A stretch of DNA of 14,451 nt from Verrucomicrobiota bacterium (GTDB taxonomy: Bacteria > Verrucomicrobiota > Verrucomicrobiia > Limisphaerales > DSYF01). This document shows, one piece after another, positions 6,950-14,196 of the stretch (positions within the stretch are counted from its first letter, which is position 1; every line of letters begins with the position of its first letter). Made by a program: the position numbers and the translations under genes. The stretch spans positions 1 to 14,451 of the forward strand of contig JALOTU010000013.1 of NCBI GenBank assembly GCA_025457725.1. Direction: 5' to 3'. The notes under the pieces are model-generated. The model ran no database searches. It saw nothing but the letters and a program-made list of their open reading frames with translations, and had not been told where the DNA came from.

Positions 6950-9436
6950 TTACGGTAGCAGCATCGATCGGTAGTAGCAGGCGGCTTCTCCGCAATTCGG
7001 GGGCGGTTCGAATTCGATGCAGCCGTGCGCGGCTGTTTTCGTCTGAACCGGCTTCCAATGGATCAGGTCGGTGGAGGTTTCAATCCGGTAGGCGCATCCT
7101 TCCAGTCCACTGAAACGCAGATGGGGACGGCCATTCTTAACCACCCACTTGCCCACCGAGTCCGGTCGGAGCTTCGGCAGGAGCTGCAGGGCCATGGCTT
7201 CATAAGCCTCGTCGGTGATTGCGTTCCTGCGTTGGGCGTCGCTGAGGTTGAGGAATGGCGACCTCGTGGATAGCTCCTCCACCGCCAGGATGTCGCCCGC
7301 CTCCTCGAAATAGCCGTTGGTTTCCCGCGCACGATCGTCCTCGATGCCATCCACGATCTGCTCGGCCTGGTCGGATTTGAATGAAATCACCACGGCCTGG
7401 AACTCAGGCTGCGATGGCGGGTTGCCTGTCAGCCAAAGCTCGTCAGGTCCGGTGTTGGTGGGGGCTGCGATGCCGTCGAGCGCCTTGAGCCATCGATGGC
7501 GGTGGGGTTCGTTGACGGAGAGGAGCTGGTTGGGTTTCTTGGGCCAAAGATATTGCATGAGGCGCGAAACGAGGTTCCAATCCGTCCGGGGAATCATCGA
7601 CTGAGCTTGCCCCGGCTTCCTCAACCCGGTCCATTGTTCCCAACTGCGAATGTCCCGGGATGACAATTCGTCGGCCTTGCAATAGAGCGTCTGCCACGGG
7701 GTGCCGCGGTGGAGGCGGCCCAGGTTGAGCGGGGTCAGGAGTTCGCCGGAGGGAAAATCCCAATCGTCCGGCCGCCAGATCAGCGGGTCCTTGAAGCGAA
7801 GGTCATACCGTTGGCGGGCGAGGGAAGCGGTGTCGGTGGTCGAGAGTGGGTTGCCGCCCCAGGGTTCATATCTGTCATTCATTTGCCCGATATTCCTCAA
7901 TGTCTCGGGAGGCACGGACAGAGCCACGGACTGGATGCCGTCGCCCAAAGCAAGTCCAGCCAATTCCCCGGCGGTGTAATGCACGAAAGGATCGTTTGCC
8001 TGCCAGGTTTGGGAGATCTTGAGCCTTTGGGTCGGTGTGAACGGCACGCGCTCCACCAGGTTGGTGTTTCGCGTGTAAGGGGGATAGCTCATTGGAGAGC
8101 CCCGCACAAAGGATCGGAACCAGGCGACGGCCTTCTCGGCCTCATATCCCGCCAGTTGATCAAGGCCATGGTGCCGCCACAGATTTCCGGGACTTCCCCA
8201 TGCTCCCAAGGCGACGAAAACCTGGTTAAAAACGCCGACGGGAAGTGCGTGGACATTGCCTTGGTCACCGCCCACGCGGTTGGTCGCCCAGAGTCCGGAA
8301 TAGCCCGTCGAGCCCGGAGGATCCGTGAGCGCCTTGCTCAGGTTTGCTCCGTCGGTGGTTTGAAGGTGCACGTAATCCAAAACGCCCCCGGTGGCCTGAT
8401 CCAGGATTGCGAACTGCAGGGAGTTGGTGACGTTAACCGAGATGTCCGGGATGGGAAATGTGTTGGGGTGGTTTCGATCGAATGCCGCAGGCCCTGACGA
8501 TTCCAGGCTCCCATCCGCGCGAAACAGGGCGTTGGTGAGCCATGTGGTGTTGGTGGCGATGGGAACCAGAAAGGAGCGCGGGTCGGGAATCAATCCCGGC
8601 CCCGTGCCGTCCCAGGCTGGGACATCGACGGTCTGTTGCTGGCTGTTTCGAAACGTATGAGCGCTGCCGTTGCCTGAGGGTGTGTTGGTGAGCTGCAGCT
8701 CAACGTCCAGCAGATTCCTGGCGATGAGCGTGACCGGCCGTCCGAGTGCGGTGTGATACGGGTTCCATGCCTCGACGCCGAGCGCGGCGGCGGCGCTGAC
8801 CAGAACGAGCTGGTTGGTCTCGTTGGGAGCGGCGTAGGACGAGGGTTTGCGGAGTTCCAGCGCGCGACTGATCTCGAAGAGGATGTCCACGGAAAGCTCA
8901 TTGAAATTGGGCACTCCCTTTCGCGCGGCGATGATCCAGGGAATGCCATACACATTGTCCTCCGGCCGGAGCGCGGCGCGCTCCGCGGGATTCTCCAGGG
9001 CGCGTGGCTGTGTCAGCAGACCTCGCGCATCCCCGACGACCTCCTGGTACCCGGAAATGAAGATGGCGTCCGAATCCATCAGGAAGACCGGCTTGAAGAC
9101 GGCAGGAAGATCGCGGGCAGAGCCGTGCTGGCCCTGCCTGGCGGCGTCATCGAGGTTGGCGCTGACCTGAAGCAGGCGATGAACTGCCGGCGTGTATTCG
9201 TTGGTGGGATAGACCTGGATCCGCCCATAACAGACGTCGAGTTCGCTGGCCAGGAGACGCGCGGCAATGGTGGTGAACGAGGTGCGCCTTGTGTCTTCTA
9301 TGCAACGGGGCCCGGCTTGGGCTTCCAAGTGGAAGGGCAGCAGTAGAAACGCGAGCAGGAGCACGGGCGAACTCAGGCAAGCATGCGCTTTCCGGATTGC
9401 CGGCAGGCGATTTCCAGCGATGTCACGGATCCTCAC
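6950..9436 (-). CDS. Large secreted protein of a Verrucomicrobia-type family, function unknown
   Basis: The 828-residue product begins with a signal peptide: basic start to Lys16, hydrophobic core 24-36, and a likely cleavage after Ala41 in LEAQA. The mature part contains NEYTPAVHRLLQ (79-90), DNVYGIPWIIAARKG (160-174), later RPDDWDFP, LGRLHRGTPWQTLY and LLSVNEPHRHRWLKAL. I remember similar strings only from long verrucomicrobial proteins, some with pilin-like N-termini and possibly related to the 'Verru_Chthon cassette protein A' type. That link is unverified. Residues 764-828 form a C-terminal module with AYRIETSTDLIHW and a final YYRSMLLP, similar to the one in the surface protein at 2576-3019. 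The start is GTG; the only later in-frame start codon before the core (residue 25) would lose the basic part of the signal peptide. It converges with the glycosyltransferase (61 bp between stops). No pilus genes are adjacent. Confidence 0.8.
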   Translation of the reverse strand: MRIRDIAGNRLPAIRKAHACLSSPVLLLAFLLLPFHLEAQAGPRCIEDTRRTSFTTIAARLLASELDVCYGRIQVYPTNEYTPAVHRLLQVSANLDDAARQGQHGSARDLPAVFKPVFLMDSDAIFISGYQEVVGDARGLLTQPRALENPAERAALRPEDNVYGIPWIIAARKGVPNFNELSVDILFEISRALELRKPSSYAAPNETNQLVLVSAAAALGVEAWNPYHTALGRPVTLIARNLLDVELQLTNTPSGNGSAHTFRNSQQQTVDVPAWDGTGPGLIPDPRSFLVPIATNTTWLTNALFRADGSLESSGPAAFDRNHPNTFPIPDISVNVTNSLQFAILDQATGGVLDYVHLQTTDGANLSKALTDPPGSTGYSGLWATNRVGGDQGNVHALPVGVFNQVFVALGAWGSPGNLWRHHGLDQLAGYEAEKAVAWFRSFVRGSPMSYPPYTRNTNLVERVPFTPTQRLKISQTWQANDPFVHYTAGELAGLALGDGIQSVALSVPPETLRNIGQMNDRYEPWGGNPLSTTDTASLARQRYDLRFKDPLIWRPDDWDFPSGELLTPLNLGRLHRGTPWQTLYCKADELSSRDIRSWEQWTGLRKPGQAQSMIPRTDWNLVSRLMQYLWPKKPNQLLSVNEPHRHRWLKALDGIAAPTNTGPDELWLTGNPPSQPEFQAVVISFKSDQAEQIVDGIEDDRARETNGYFEEAGDILAVEELSTRSPFLNLSDAQRRNAITDEAYEAMALQLLPKLRPDSVGKWVVKNGRPHLRFSGLEGCAYRIETSTDLIHWKPVQTKTAAHGCIEFEPPPNCGEAACYYRSMLLP

Positions 9437-9445
9437 GCGCGGTCA

Positions 9446-9474
9446 TTCATAGCAGACCTCGCTTCGCCTGTCAG
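9446..9474 (-). promoter_or_regulatory. Candidate sigma70-type promoter for the 828-residue protein gene
   Basis: On the minus strand, CTGACA (plus 9469-9474, 5 of 6 to TTGACA), a 17-bp spacer and TATGAA (plus 9446-9451, 4 of 6), with TG one base upstream as in an extended -10, form a plausible promoter. The -10 ends 9 bp before the GTG start at 9436, so the predicted transcript would have almost no leader. Short motifs like this can occur by chance. Confidence 0.4.
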
Positions 9475-9611
9475 CTTCAGATCGGGACTGGCCGTCCAGA
9501 TGTTTGACACCGGGCGGGGCTGGGTGGTTTTGGCATGGCGGGTTCCCCGGCAGCGGCCAGATCACCTGCACATCAGCCCTCAAAGGCAGGGGATTTGCTT
9601 GATGAGGGCAA

Positions 9612-10775
9612 ATGCTCGCAGCTCAAAGTGTATACGAAACCGCCGCCCCCGCCGTTACACAACCAGAATTGACCGGCCCGAAACGTATTCTCGTGATCGA
9701 TGATGACGAGTCGATGCGGGAATTGGTCGGCATCGCGCTTCGGGAACGGGGATTCGAGGTCTTCGAAGCGGCGGATGGCGACGTCGGGCTCCGCACGGCG
9801 ATCAAGGAACTGCCCGATCTCATCCTCTGCGACGTAAAGATGGACCGCGTCACCGGTTACCAGGTACTGTCGGATCTGCGGAAGCAGCCGGTCACCGCCA
9901 CCATCCCGTTCATCCTGATGACCGGCCTTGATGATCCCCGCGGCACCGGGATGCGTCAGGGCATGGAGCTGGGAGCGGACGACTACCTGCGCAAGCCTTT
10001 CAATTTCGAGTCGCTGTACGCCACCGTCGAAGCCCGGCTGAGGAAGGCGGAACTGATCCGGTCCGAGTCCGAGCGGCGACTGGCTGCGCTGCGGGACAAC
10101 ATCAGCCTGATGCTGCCGCACGAATTGCGCACGCCGCTGAACGGCATTCTTGCCTATGGCGACATGTTGCGAACCGATGCCGAGAACCTGCAACCATCCG
10201 ATGTGGCCGAGATGGGGCAGGTCATCGCCGAATCCGGTCATCGCCTGGAACGGTTGATCGAGAACTTCCTGATCTACACCCAGACCGAATTGATCGGAAG
10301 CGATCCGCAGCGACTTGCCGCGCTCCGTGGCGAGCCGTGTGCCAACGCGGCGGCGGTGGTGGAGGAACAGGCGCGGAAGCAGGCGGAGAAGTTTGGTCGT
10401 CCGGAGGATCTGGATCTCGAGCTGCAGGCCATCACGATGCCAATGTCGGGCCAGTACCTGTCCAAGGTGACGGACGAGCTGGTGCAGAATGCCTTCAAGT
10501 TTTCCACGCCGGAGACACCTGTTTCCGTGAATCTGGCCGCAGATGATCATCAGGCGCAATTGACGGTGAGCGACATGGGGCACGGGATGACGGCTGAGGA
10601 CATCAGCCGGATCGGGGCCTTCATGCAATTTGGCCGGAAGAACCTTGAGCAACAGGGGCTGGGTCTCGGCCTGACCATCGCCCGCCGCCTCGCCGGCCTC
10701 TACGGGGGGGAGGTCAAGGTGGAGAGCGAAGAGGGGCAGGGGACCCGTGTGGTGGTCAGACTGCCCGTCGCCTGA
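9612..10775 (+). CDS. Soluble receiver-histidine kinase (REC-HisKA-HATPase_c)
   Basis: This 387-residue two-component protein has a receiver domain at about 24-145: acidic Asp30-Asp32, phospho-acceptor Asp74 in ILCDVKM, Thr104 and Lys128 in LRKPF. A dimerisation/phosphotransfer domain follows, with His170 in LPHELRTPLNGIL, and then an ATP-binding domain with N box DELVQNAFKFS (Asn293), G1 box DMGHGM (321-326) and G2 box GLGLGLTIA (349-357). There is no membrane segment and no PAS, GAF or periplasmic sensor, so its input is probably a phosphoryl group from another kinase or a partner protein. No output domain or cognate regulator lies nearby. ATG at 9612 has GAGGG just 3 bases upstream, which is closer than ideal. 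It is divergent from the 828-residue gene and converges with the YggT-like gene, whose stop is 6 bp away. Confidence 0.92.
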   Translation: MLAAQSVYETAAPAVTQPELTGPKRILVIDDDESMRELVGIALRERGFEVFEAADGDVGLRTAIKELPDLILCDVKMDRVTGYQVLSDLRKQPVTATIPFILMTGLDDPRGTGMRQGMELGADDYLRKPFNFESLYATVEARLRKAELIRSESERRLAALRDNISLMLPHELRTPLNGILAYGDMLRTDAENLQPSDVAEMGQVIAESGHRLERLIENFLIYTQTELIGSDPQRLAALRGEPCANAAAVVEEQARKQAEKFGRPEDLDLELQAITMPMSGQYLSKVTDELVQNAFKFSTPETPVSVNLAADDHQAQLTVSDMGHGMTAEDISRIGAFMQFGRKNLEQQGLGLGLTIARRLAGLYGGEVKVESEEGQGTRVVVRLPVA

Positions 10776-10781
10776 TCCCGA

Positions 10782-11621
10782 TTAAATGGGCAGTCTTTGA
10801 TACACCTGCATCAGCAGGTGGTCCGCGCCCCGGGCGGCTAGATACACCAGCGCCAAGGCCACCACGGGCGCGAAGTCCACCTTGCCAAAGCGCAGAGGCG
10901 TTCCTCGAAACGGCCCGAGGACGGACCGGGCGAGCGAGTCAACGTAGCCCCACAACGGATGCTCCCCCAGGTGGATATAGGTGTTGATCAGGTGGAGGAG
11001 AAGGATGCCGGCCACCAGATGGCTCCAGGTCAGGCACGCCCCCAGTCCCAATAGCGCCGCCTGTTCGAGGCGATGGAGAAACGATTCCGGATGGGGCAAC
11101 ACCTGCATCCAGTCCAACAGCAGGCTCAGTCCAAGCCAGACGGGCAGGGCGAGCATCAGCGGCATCAGAAGTTGAATCCACGGAGCCAGTCGGGCCACCG
11201 GGCCCAGCATCAGACGCACAAACCGCCCGAACGGATCCGGCTTGGGCGGTCGCCGGTTCAGCACGGAGAGCAACAGCAGCCAGAGATAAAACAATCCCAG
11301 CGCCACGCCGAAACTCAGCACCGAGTAGAAAAAGGCCCGCTGGAACAAATCGCTCCGGAACGCAATCGACATCACGCCCAGGTTCAGGCTCGGCGCCCAG
11401 GTTGTGGTGCCTCCAATCTCCCAATACAGCCATGCGCGGACGGTGAGCAGAACGGGCAATGCAGCCAGAAAATACCATCTCCGGTGGCTGGCCGGTTCGG
11501 CGCGACGCAGCGTGCCAAGCAGCGTGGTGGGGGTGCCCAGCCTGGGGGTGGCGGAGGTGATGCGCCAGTTGACCCACAGCAGGACCCCGGCAAGGTTCAG
11601 AATCAAATCGACAATGTCCAT
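10782..11621 (-). CDS. YggT-like membrane protein with two related halves
   Basis: This 279-residue integral membrane protein has hydrophobic segments at about 4-18, 50-66, 97-121, 149-170, 188-211 and 250-264. Its C-terminal half reads like a YggT domain: HPLWGYVDSLARSVLGPFR (221-239) followed by VDFAPVVALALVYL (248-261). The N-terminal half has a parallel PFGRFVRLMLGPVARLAPW (130-148) followed by a hydrophobic stretch, so the protein appears to be a tandem duplication. Ordinary YggT proteins are about 90-190 residues. The family is of uncertain function, with links to osmotic stress and cell division proposed in some bacteria. ATG at 11621 has at best a weak GAG upstream. It lies 82 bp downstream of sucD on the same strand and might be read through from the TCA operon, but a functional link is not apparent. 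Confidence 0.7.
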   Translation of the reverse strand: MDIVDLILNLAGVLLWVNWRITSATPRLGTPTTLLGTLRRAEPASHRRWYFLAALPVLLTVRAWLYWEIGGTTTWAPSLNLGVMSIAFRSDLFQRAFFYSVLSFGVALGLFYLWLLLLSVLNRRPPKPDPFGRFVRLMLGPVARLAPWIQLLMPLMLALPVWLGLSLLLDWMQVLPHPESFLHRLEQAALLGLGACLTWSHLVAGILLLHLINTYIHLGEHPLWGYVDSLARSVLGPFRGTPLRFGKVDFAPVVALALVYLAARGADHLLMQVYQRLPI

Positions 11622-11654
11622 CAGGCTCAGGCGGGTGTATGGGGAAGATCATGT

Positions 11655-11698
11655 GGCGGACCTGACCGCCTCAACGGGGCGCGGGATGAAATGCCCGC
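11655..11698 (-). other. Two small GC hairpins in the sucD to YggT-like gene gap
   Basis: In the 82-bp gap, GGCGG/CCGCC (11655-11659 with 11666-11670) and GCGGG/CCCGC (11681-11685 with 11694-11698) each form a 5-bp all-GC stem. On the minus strand no T run follows either one. They could slow or end transcription after sucD or be chance in GC-rich DNA. Confidence 0.25.
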
Positions 11699-11703
11699 TG
11701 CGA

Positions 11704-12594
11704 TTACATCATCTTGAGGAGAACGTCGGCCATGTCCGACGGGGTCTGGGCGATGCCGATGCCTGCCGACCTGAACGCTTCGATCTTGGCGGCCGCCGTT
11801 CCCTTCCCGCCACTGACGATTGCGCCGGCATGACCCATTCGACGTCCGGGGGGGGCGGTCGCTCCGGCCACGAAACCGGCGACGGGCTTGGTGCCGTGTT
11901 GCTTGATCCATTCCGCCGCCTCCTCCTCCGCGCTGCCCCCGATCTCACCGATCATGATGATGCCCTTGGTTTCCGGGTCGGCCATGAACATCTGGATGGC
12001 ATCCAGATGGGAGGTGCCGTTGACCGGATCCCCCCCGATGCCGAGGCAGGTGCTTTGGCCCACGCCGCGGCAGGTCAATTGCCAGACCGCCTCGTAGGTG
12101 AGCGTGCCGGACCGGCTTACCACGCCGACGGGGCCGCGTTTGTGAATGTAGCCCGGGGCGATGCCGATGCGGCAGCCGCCATGAGACTCTTTGCCTTCGC
12201 CCGGGGTGACAATCCCGGGGCAATTCGGTCCGATCAACCGTGTGCGGGCACCCTGCATGGCGGCTTTGACGCGGATCATGTCGCGCACCGGAATGCCCTC
12301 GGTGATGCACACCACCAGATCCAGTCCCGCCGCCACCCCTTCCAGAATGGCATCCGCGGCGAAGGCGGGCGGCACGAAAACCGCCGACGCGGTCGCGCCG
12401 GTTTCCTGCATGGCCTGGGCAACGGAATCGAAGATGGGGACCCGGTTCTCGAACTTCTGCCCGCCTTTGCCGGGGGTGACTCCGGCGACGACCTGGGTGC
12501 CGTAGTCAAGCGAGAGTTTCGCATGGCGGCCGCCGAAACTGCCGGTGATGCCTTGCACCAGAATCTTGGTTTGGGGGGTGACGAGAATGGACAT
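11704..12594 (-). CDS. sucD: Succinate-CoA ligase, alpha subunit
   Basis: With SucC it interconverts succinyl-CoA and succinate while phosphorylating ADP or GDP, in the TCA cycle. The 296 residues include the CoA-binding Rossmann part, with QGITGSFGGRH (14-24) and TPGKGG (40-45), then ITEGIP (97-102), IGPNCPGI (121-128), VVSRSGTLTYEAV (158-170), GQSTCLGIGGDP (179-190), IGEIGGSAEEEAA (215-227) and the phosphohistidine motif RMGHAGAI with His255. Compared with E. coli SucD as I remember it, an extra seven residues (GKESHGG, 134-140) are inserted between PGE and CRIG, which accounts for the length above 289. The gene starts 13 bp after the small coiled-coil gene ends; only a weak GAAAG lies 10 bases upstream. 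The family assignment is secure. Confidence 0.97.
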   Translation of the reverse strand: MSILVTPQTKILVQGITGSFGGRHAKLSLDYGTQVVAGVTPGKGGQKFENRVPIFDSVAQAMQETGATASAVFVPPAFAADAILEGVAAGLDLVVCITEGIPVRDMIRVKAAMQGARTRLIGPNCPGIVTPGEGKESHGGCRIGIAPGYIHKRGPVGVVSRSGTLTYEAVWQLTCRGVGQSTCLGIGGDPVNGTSHLDAIQMFMADPETKGIIMIGEIGGSAEEEAAEWIKQHGTKPVAGFVAGATAPPGRRMGHAGAIVSGGKGTAAAKIEAFRSAGIGIAQTPSDMADVLLKMM

Positions 12595-12607
12595 GAGGGA
12601 ATCGCTT

Positions 12608-12949
12608 TCAGTCTAGTTCGAGAACAGGGGTGGTGGATTGCGCGGGTGACCTGGTCCACCGGGGCGTGGCGGAAAGATTGCGCTTTCGCAGTCGATCCGC
12701 CCACCGGGCGATCCAGCGGAACGGCCAGGCTTGCAGGAGTCGGCGGCGGGCATCCGGGGGTCGGCGGCCGTTGGCGGCGTGGGCCAGTCCCGCGCGCTCG
12801 ACGTGCTGGCGCAAGGTGCGGCAGGATTGCTCCGTTTCATGGTTGCGGCGCGCGAGCTCAATGATCTGGCTTTGAAGTTCGACAAGGCGACGATAATTCT
12901 CAAGTTCATCCGGGCCGGAGGATGAGTGCGGCTTTTCAGGAGCGTGCAT
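12608..12949 (-). CDS. Small basic coiled-coil protein between sucC and sucD, unknown function
   Basis: I do not recognise this 113-residue protein. Residues 15-53 form a probable amphipathic helix or coiled coil (ENYRRLVELQSQIIELARRN and onward to about Gln48). A basic part follows (RRPPDARRR, 62-70) and then a Trp/Arg-rich amphipathic segment, LLQAWPFRWIARWADRLRKR (71-90), that could bind a membrane or nucleic acid. The C-terminal tail is Ser/Thr/Pro-rich and ends ELD. There is no signal peptide. The start is supported by GAGGG 9 bases upstream, the best ribosome-binding site in the window. It fits exactly between sucC (31-bp gap) and sucD (13-bp gap) on the same strand, so it is very likely an operon member. 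Codon use looks like the neighbours. A non-coding spacer is the alternative. Confidence 0.6.
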   Translation of the reverse strand: MHAPEKPHSSSGPDELENYRRLVELQSQIIELARRNHETEQSCRTLRQHVERAGLAHAANGRRPPDARRRLLQAWPFRWIARWADRLRKRNLSATPRWTRSPAQSTTPVLELD

Positions 12950-12958
12950 CTCGGCGTG

Positions 12959-12963
12959 CCCTC
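12959..12963 (-). promoter_or_regulatory. Shine-Dalgarno sequence deciding the start of the coiled-coil gene
   Basis: On the minus strand GAGGG is followed by 9 bases and then ATG at 12949. It stands out because most other starts in this window have no such element, and it supports 12608-12949 being translated. Confidence 0.6.
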
Positions 12964-12980
12964 GTCTCCCGGGTCCGACG

Positions 12981-14186
12981 CTACGCCTCCACCGTGGCCA
13001 CCACCTTCTGGGCGGCTTCCGCCATGGATTCGCCGGTGGTGATGGTCAGGCCCGAGTCCGCCAGCGTGGTCCGGCCAGCTTGAACGTTGTTCCCTTCCAG
13101 GCGAACCACCAGCGGCAGTTTGAGGCCGGTTTCCTTCACCGCCTGCACAATGCCGCGGGCGATCACGTTGCAATCCATGATGCCCCCGAAGATGTTTACC
13201 AGGATGGCTTTCACGTTCGGGTCCTTCATGATGATCTTGAACGCGGCCGTCACCTGCTCCTCCGACGCTCCCCCGCCCACATCCAGGAAGTTTGCCGGCA
13301 TGCCGCCGTAATGCTGGATGATGTCCATCGTGGCCATGGCCAGTCCGGCGCCGTTGACCAGGCAGGCGATGGATCCGTCCAGCTTGATGTAATTCAATTG
13401 GAACTGGCTGGCTTCCACCTCCAGCGGGGATTCCTCGGCCAGATCGCGCATGGCTTGGATTTCGGGATGCCGGTAGAGGGCATTGTCATCCATGCCGATC
13501 TTGGCATCCACGGCCAGGATTGCCTCCTTGCCCTCGCGGGTCTTGACGAGGCAAAGCGGGTTGATCTCCACCAGCGCCGCGTCGGACTCCCACCAGGTCT
13601 TGTAGATGCCCTGGAACTGTCTGGCGCCTTCGTTGATGAGGCTGCCTTTGAGGCCGAGTGCGATGGCGATGGCGCGCGCCTGGTATGGCTCGAGGCCAAG
13701 GGCGGGATTCACGTGGAGTTTGAAAATTTTCTCGGGTGTTTTGGCGGCCACCTCCTCGATGTCCATGCCCCCTTCCGTGCTGGCCATGAAGATCGGGCGG
13801 GACGTGGCGCGATCCAGCAGCACCGCCAGGTAGAATTCCTTCTGGATGTTGGGTGCGGCGGCGACCAGGAGTTTGCTGACCAGGCGGCCTTCGGGGCCGG
13901 TCTGCCGGGTCACCAGGGTGTTGCCGAGCATGGCCTGGGCGGCGGCGCGGACTTCCTTCGCCGTCTTGAGCAGCTTGACCCCGCCCTGATAACCGTCCTT
14001 GAACGTTCCCTTGCCCCGGCCCCCGGCGTGGATCTGCGCCTTGAGCACCAGCAGGGTCTCCCCCTGATCGATGAGCTTCTGTGCGAGAGCCTCCGCAGCG
14101 TCCGCCGACTCGCACATGCCGCCCGGCGGCAGGGCCACTCCGTACTGCGCGAGGAGCTCCCGCGCCTGGAATTCATGAATGTTCAT
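12981..14186 (-). CDS. sucC: Succinate-CoA ligase (ADP-forming), beta subunit
   Basis: This is the nucleotide-binding subunit of succinyl-CoA synthetase, partner of the SucD encoded downstream. The 401 residues match the normal length (about 388 in E. coli). The start MNIHEFQARELLAQYGV is canonical for the family. An ATP-grasp domain follows, with KAQIHAGGRGKG (49-60), VEINPLCL (206-213) and DAKIGMDDNA (227-236). The C-terminal ligase domain has LVNGAGLAMATMD (276-288), NFLDVGGGA (299-307), NIFGGI (331-336) and VRLEGNN (361-367). It starts 10 bp after the citrate synthase stop and is probably translated from the same message. No strong ribosome-binding site is visible, so coupling to gltA translation is plausible. 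Confidence 0.97.
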   Translation of the reverse strand: MNIHEFQARELLAQYGVALPPGGMCESADAAEALAQKLIDQGETLLVLKAQIHAGGRGKGTFKDGYQGGVKLLKTAKEVRAAAQAMLGNTLVTRQTGPEGRLVSKLLVAAAPNIQKEFYLAVLLDRATSRPIFMASTEGGMDIEEVAAKTPEKIFKLHVNPALGLEPYQARAIAIALGLKGSLINEGARQFQGIYKTWWESDAALVEINPLCLVKTREGKEAILAVDAKIGMDDNALYRHPEIQAMRDLAEESPLEVEASQFQLNYIKLDGSIACLVNGAGLAMATMDIIQHYGGMPANFLDVGGGASEEQVTAAFKIIMKDPNVKAILVNIFGGIMDCNVIARGIVQAVKETGLKLPLVVRLEGNNVQAGRTTLADSGLTITTGESMAEAAQKVVATVEA

Positions 14187-14196
14187 CGGGCCAGAA

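Noticed and set aside
7005..7015. GGTTCGAATTC, resembling the T-loop of a tRNA
   Set aside because: It lies inside the 828-codon gene, and no acceptor, D or anticodon stems can be formed around it.
9504..9509. Perfect TTGACA on the plus strand upstream of the receiver-kinase
   Set aside because: No acceptable -10 element occurs 16-18 bp downstream (GTTTTG at the 17-bp position), so it is not called as a promoter.
10776..10781. Bidirectional terminator between the convergent kinase and YggT-like genes
   Set aside because: Only 6 bp separate the stops, and no stem with a T run could be drawn there.
11404..12864. 486-codon open frame on the plus strand opposite the YggT-like gene, sucD and the coiled-coil gene
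   Set aside because: It runs antisense across three minus-strand genes, and its product has no domain and a shadow-like composition.
12613..13173. 186-codon minus-strand frame overlapping the end of sucC and the coiled-coil gene
   Set aside because: It overlaps sucC in another frame for most of its length, and its composition is shadow-like.
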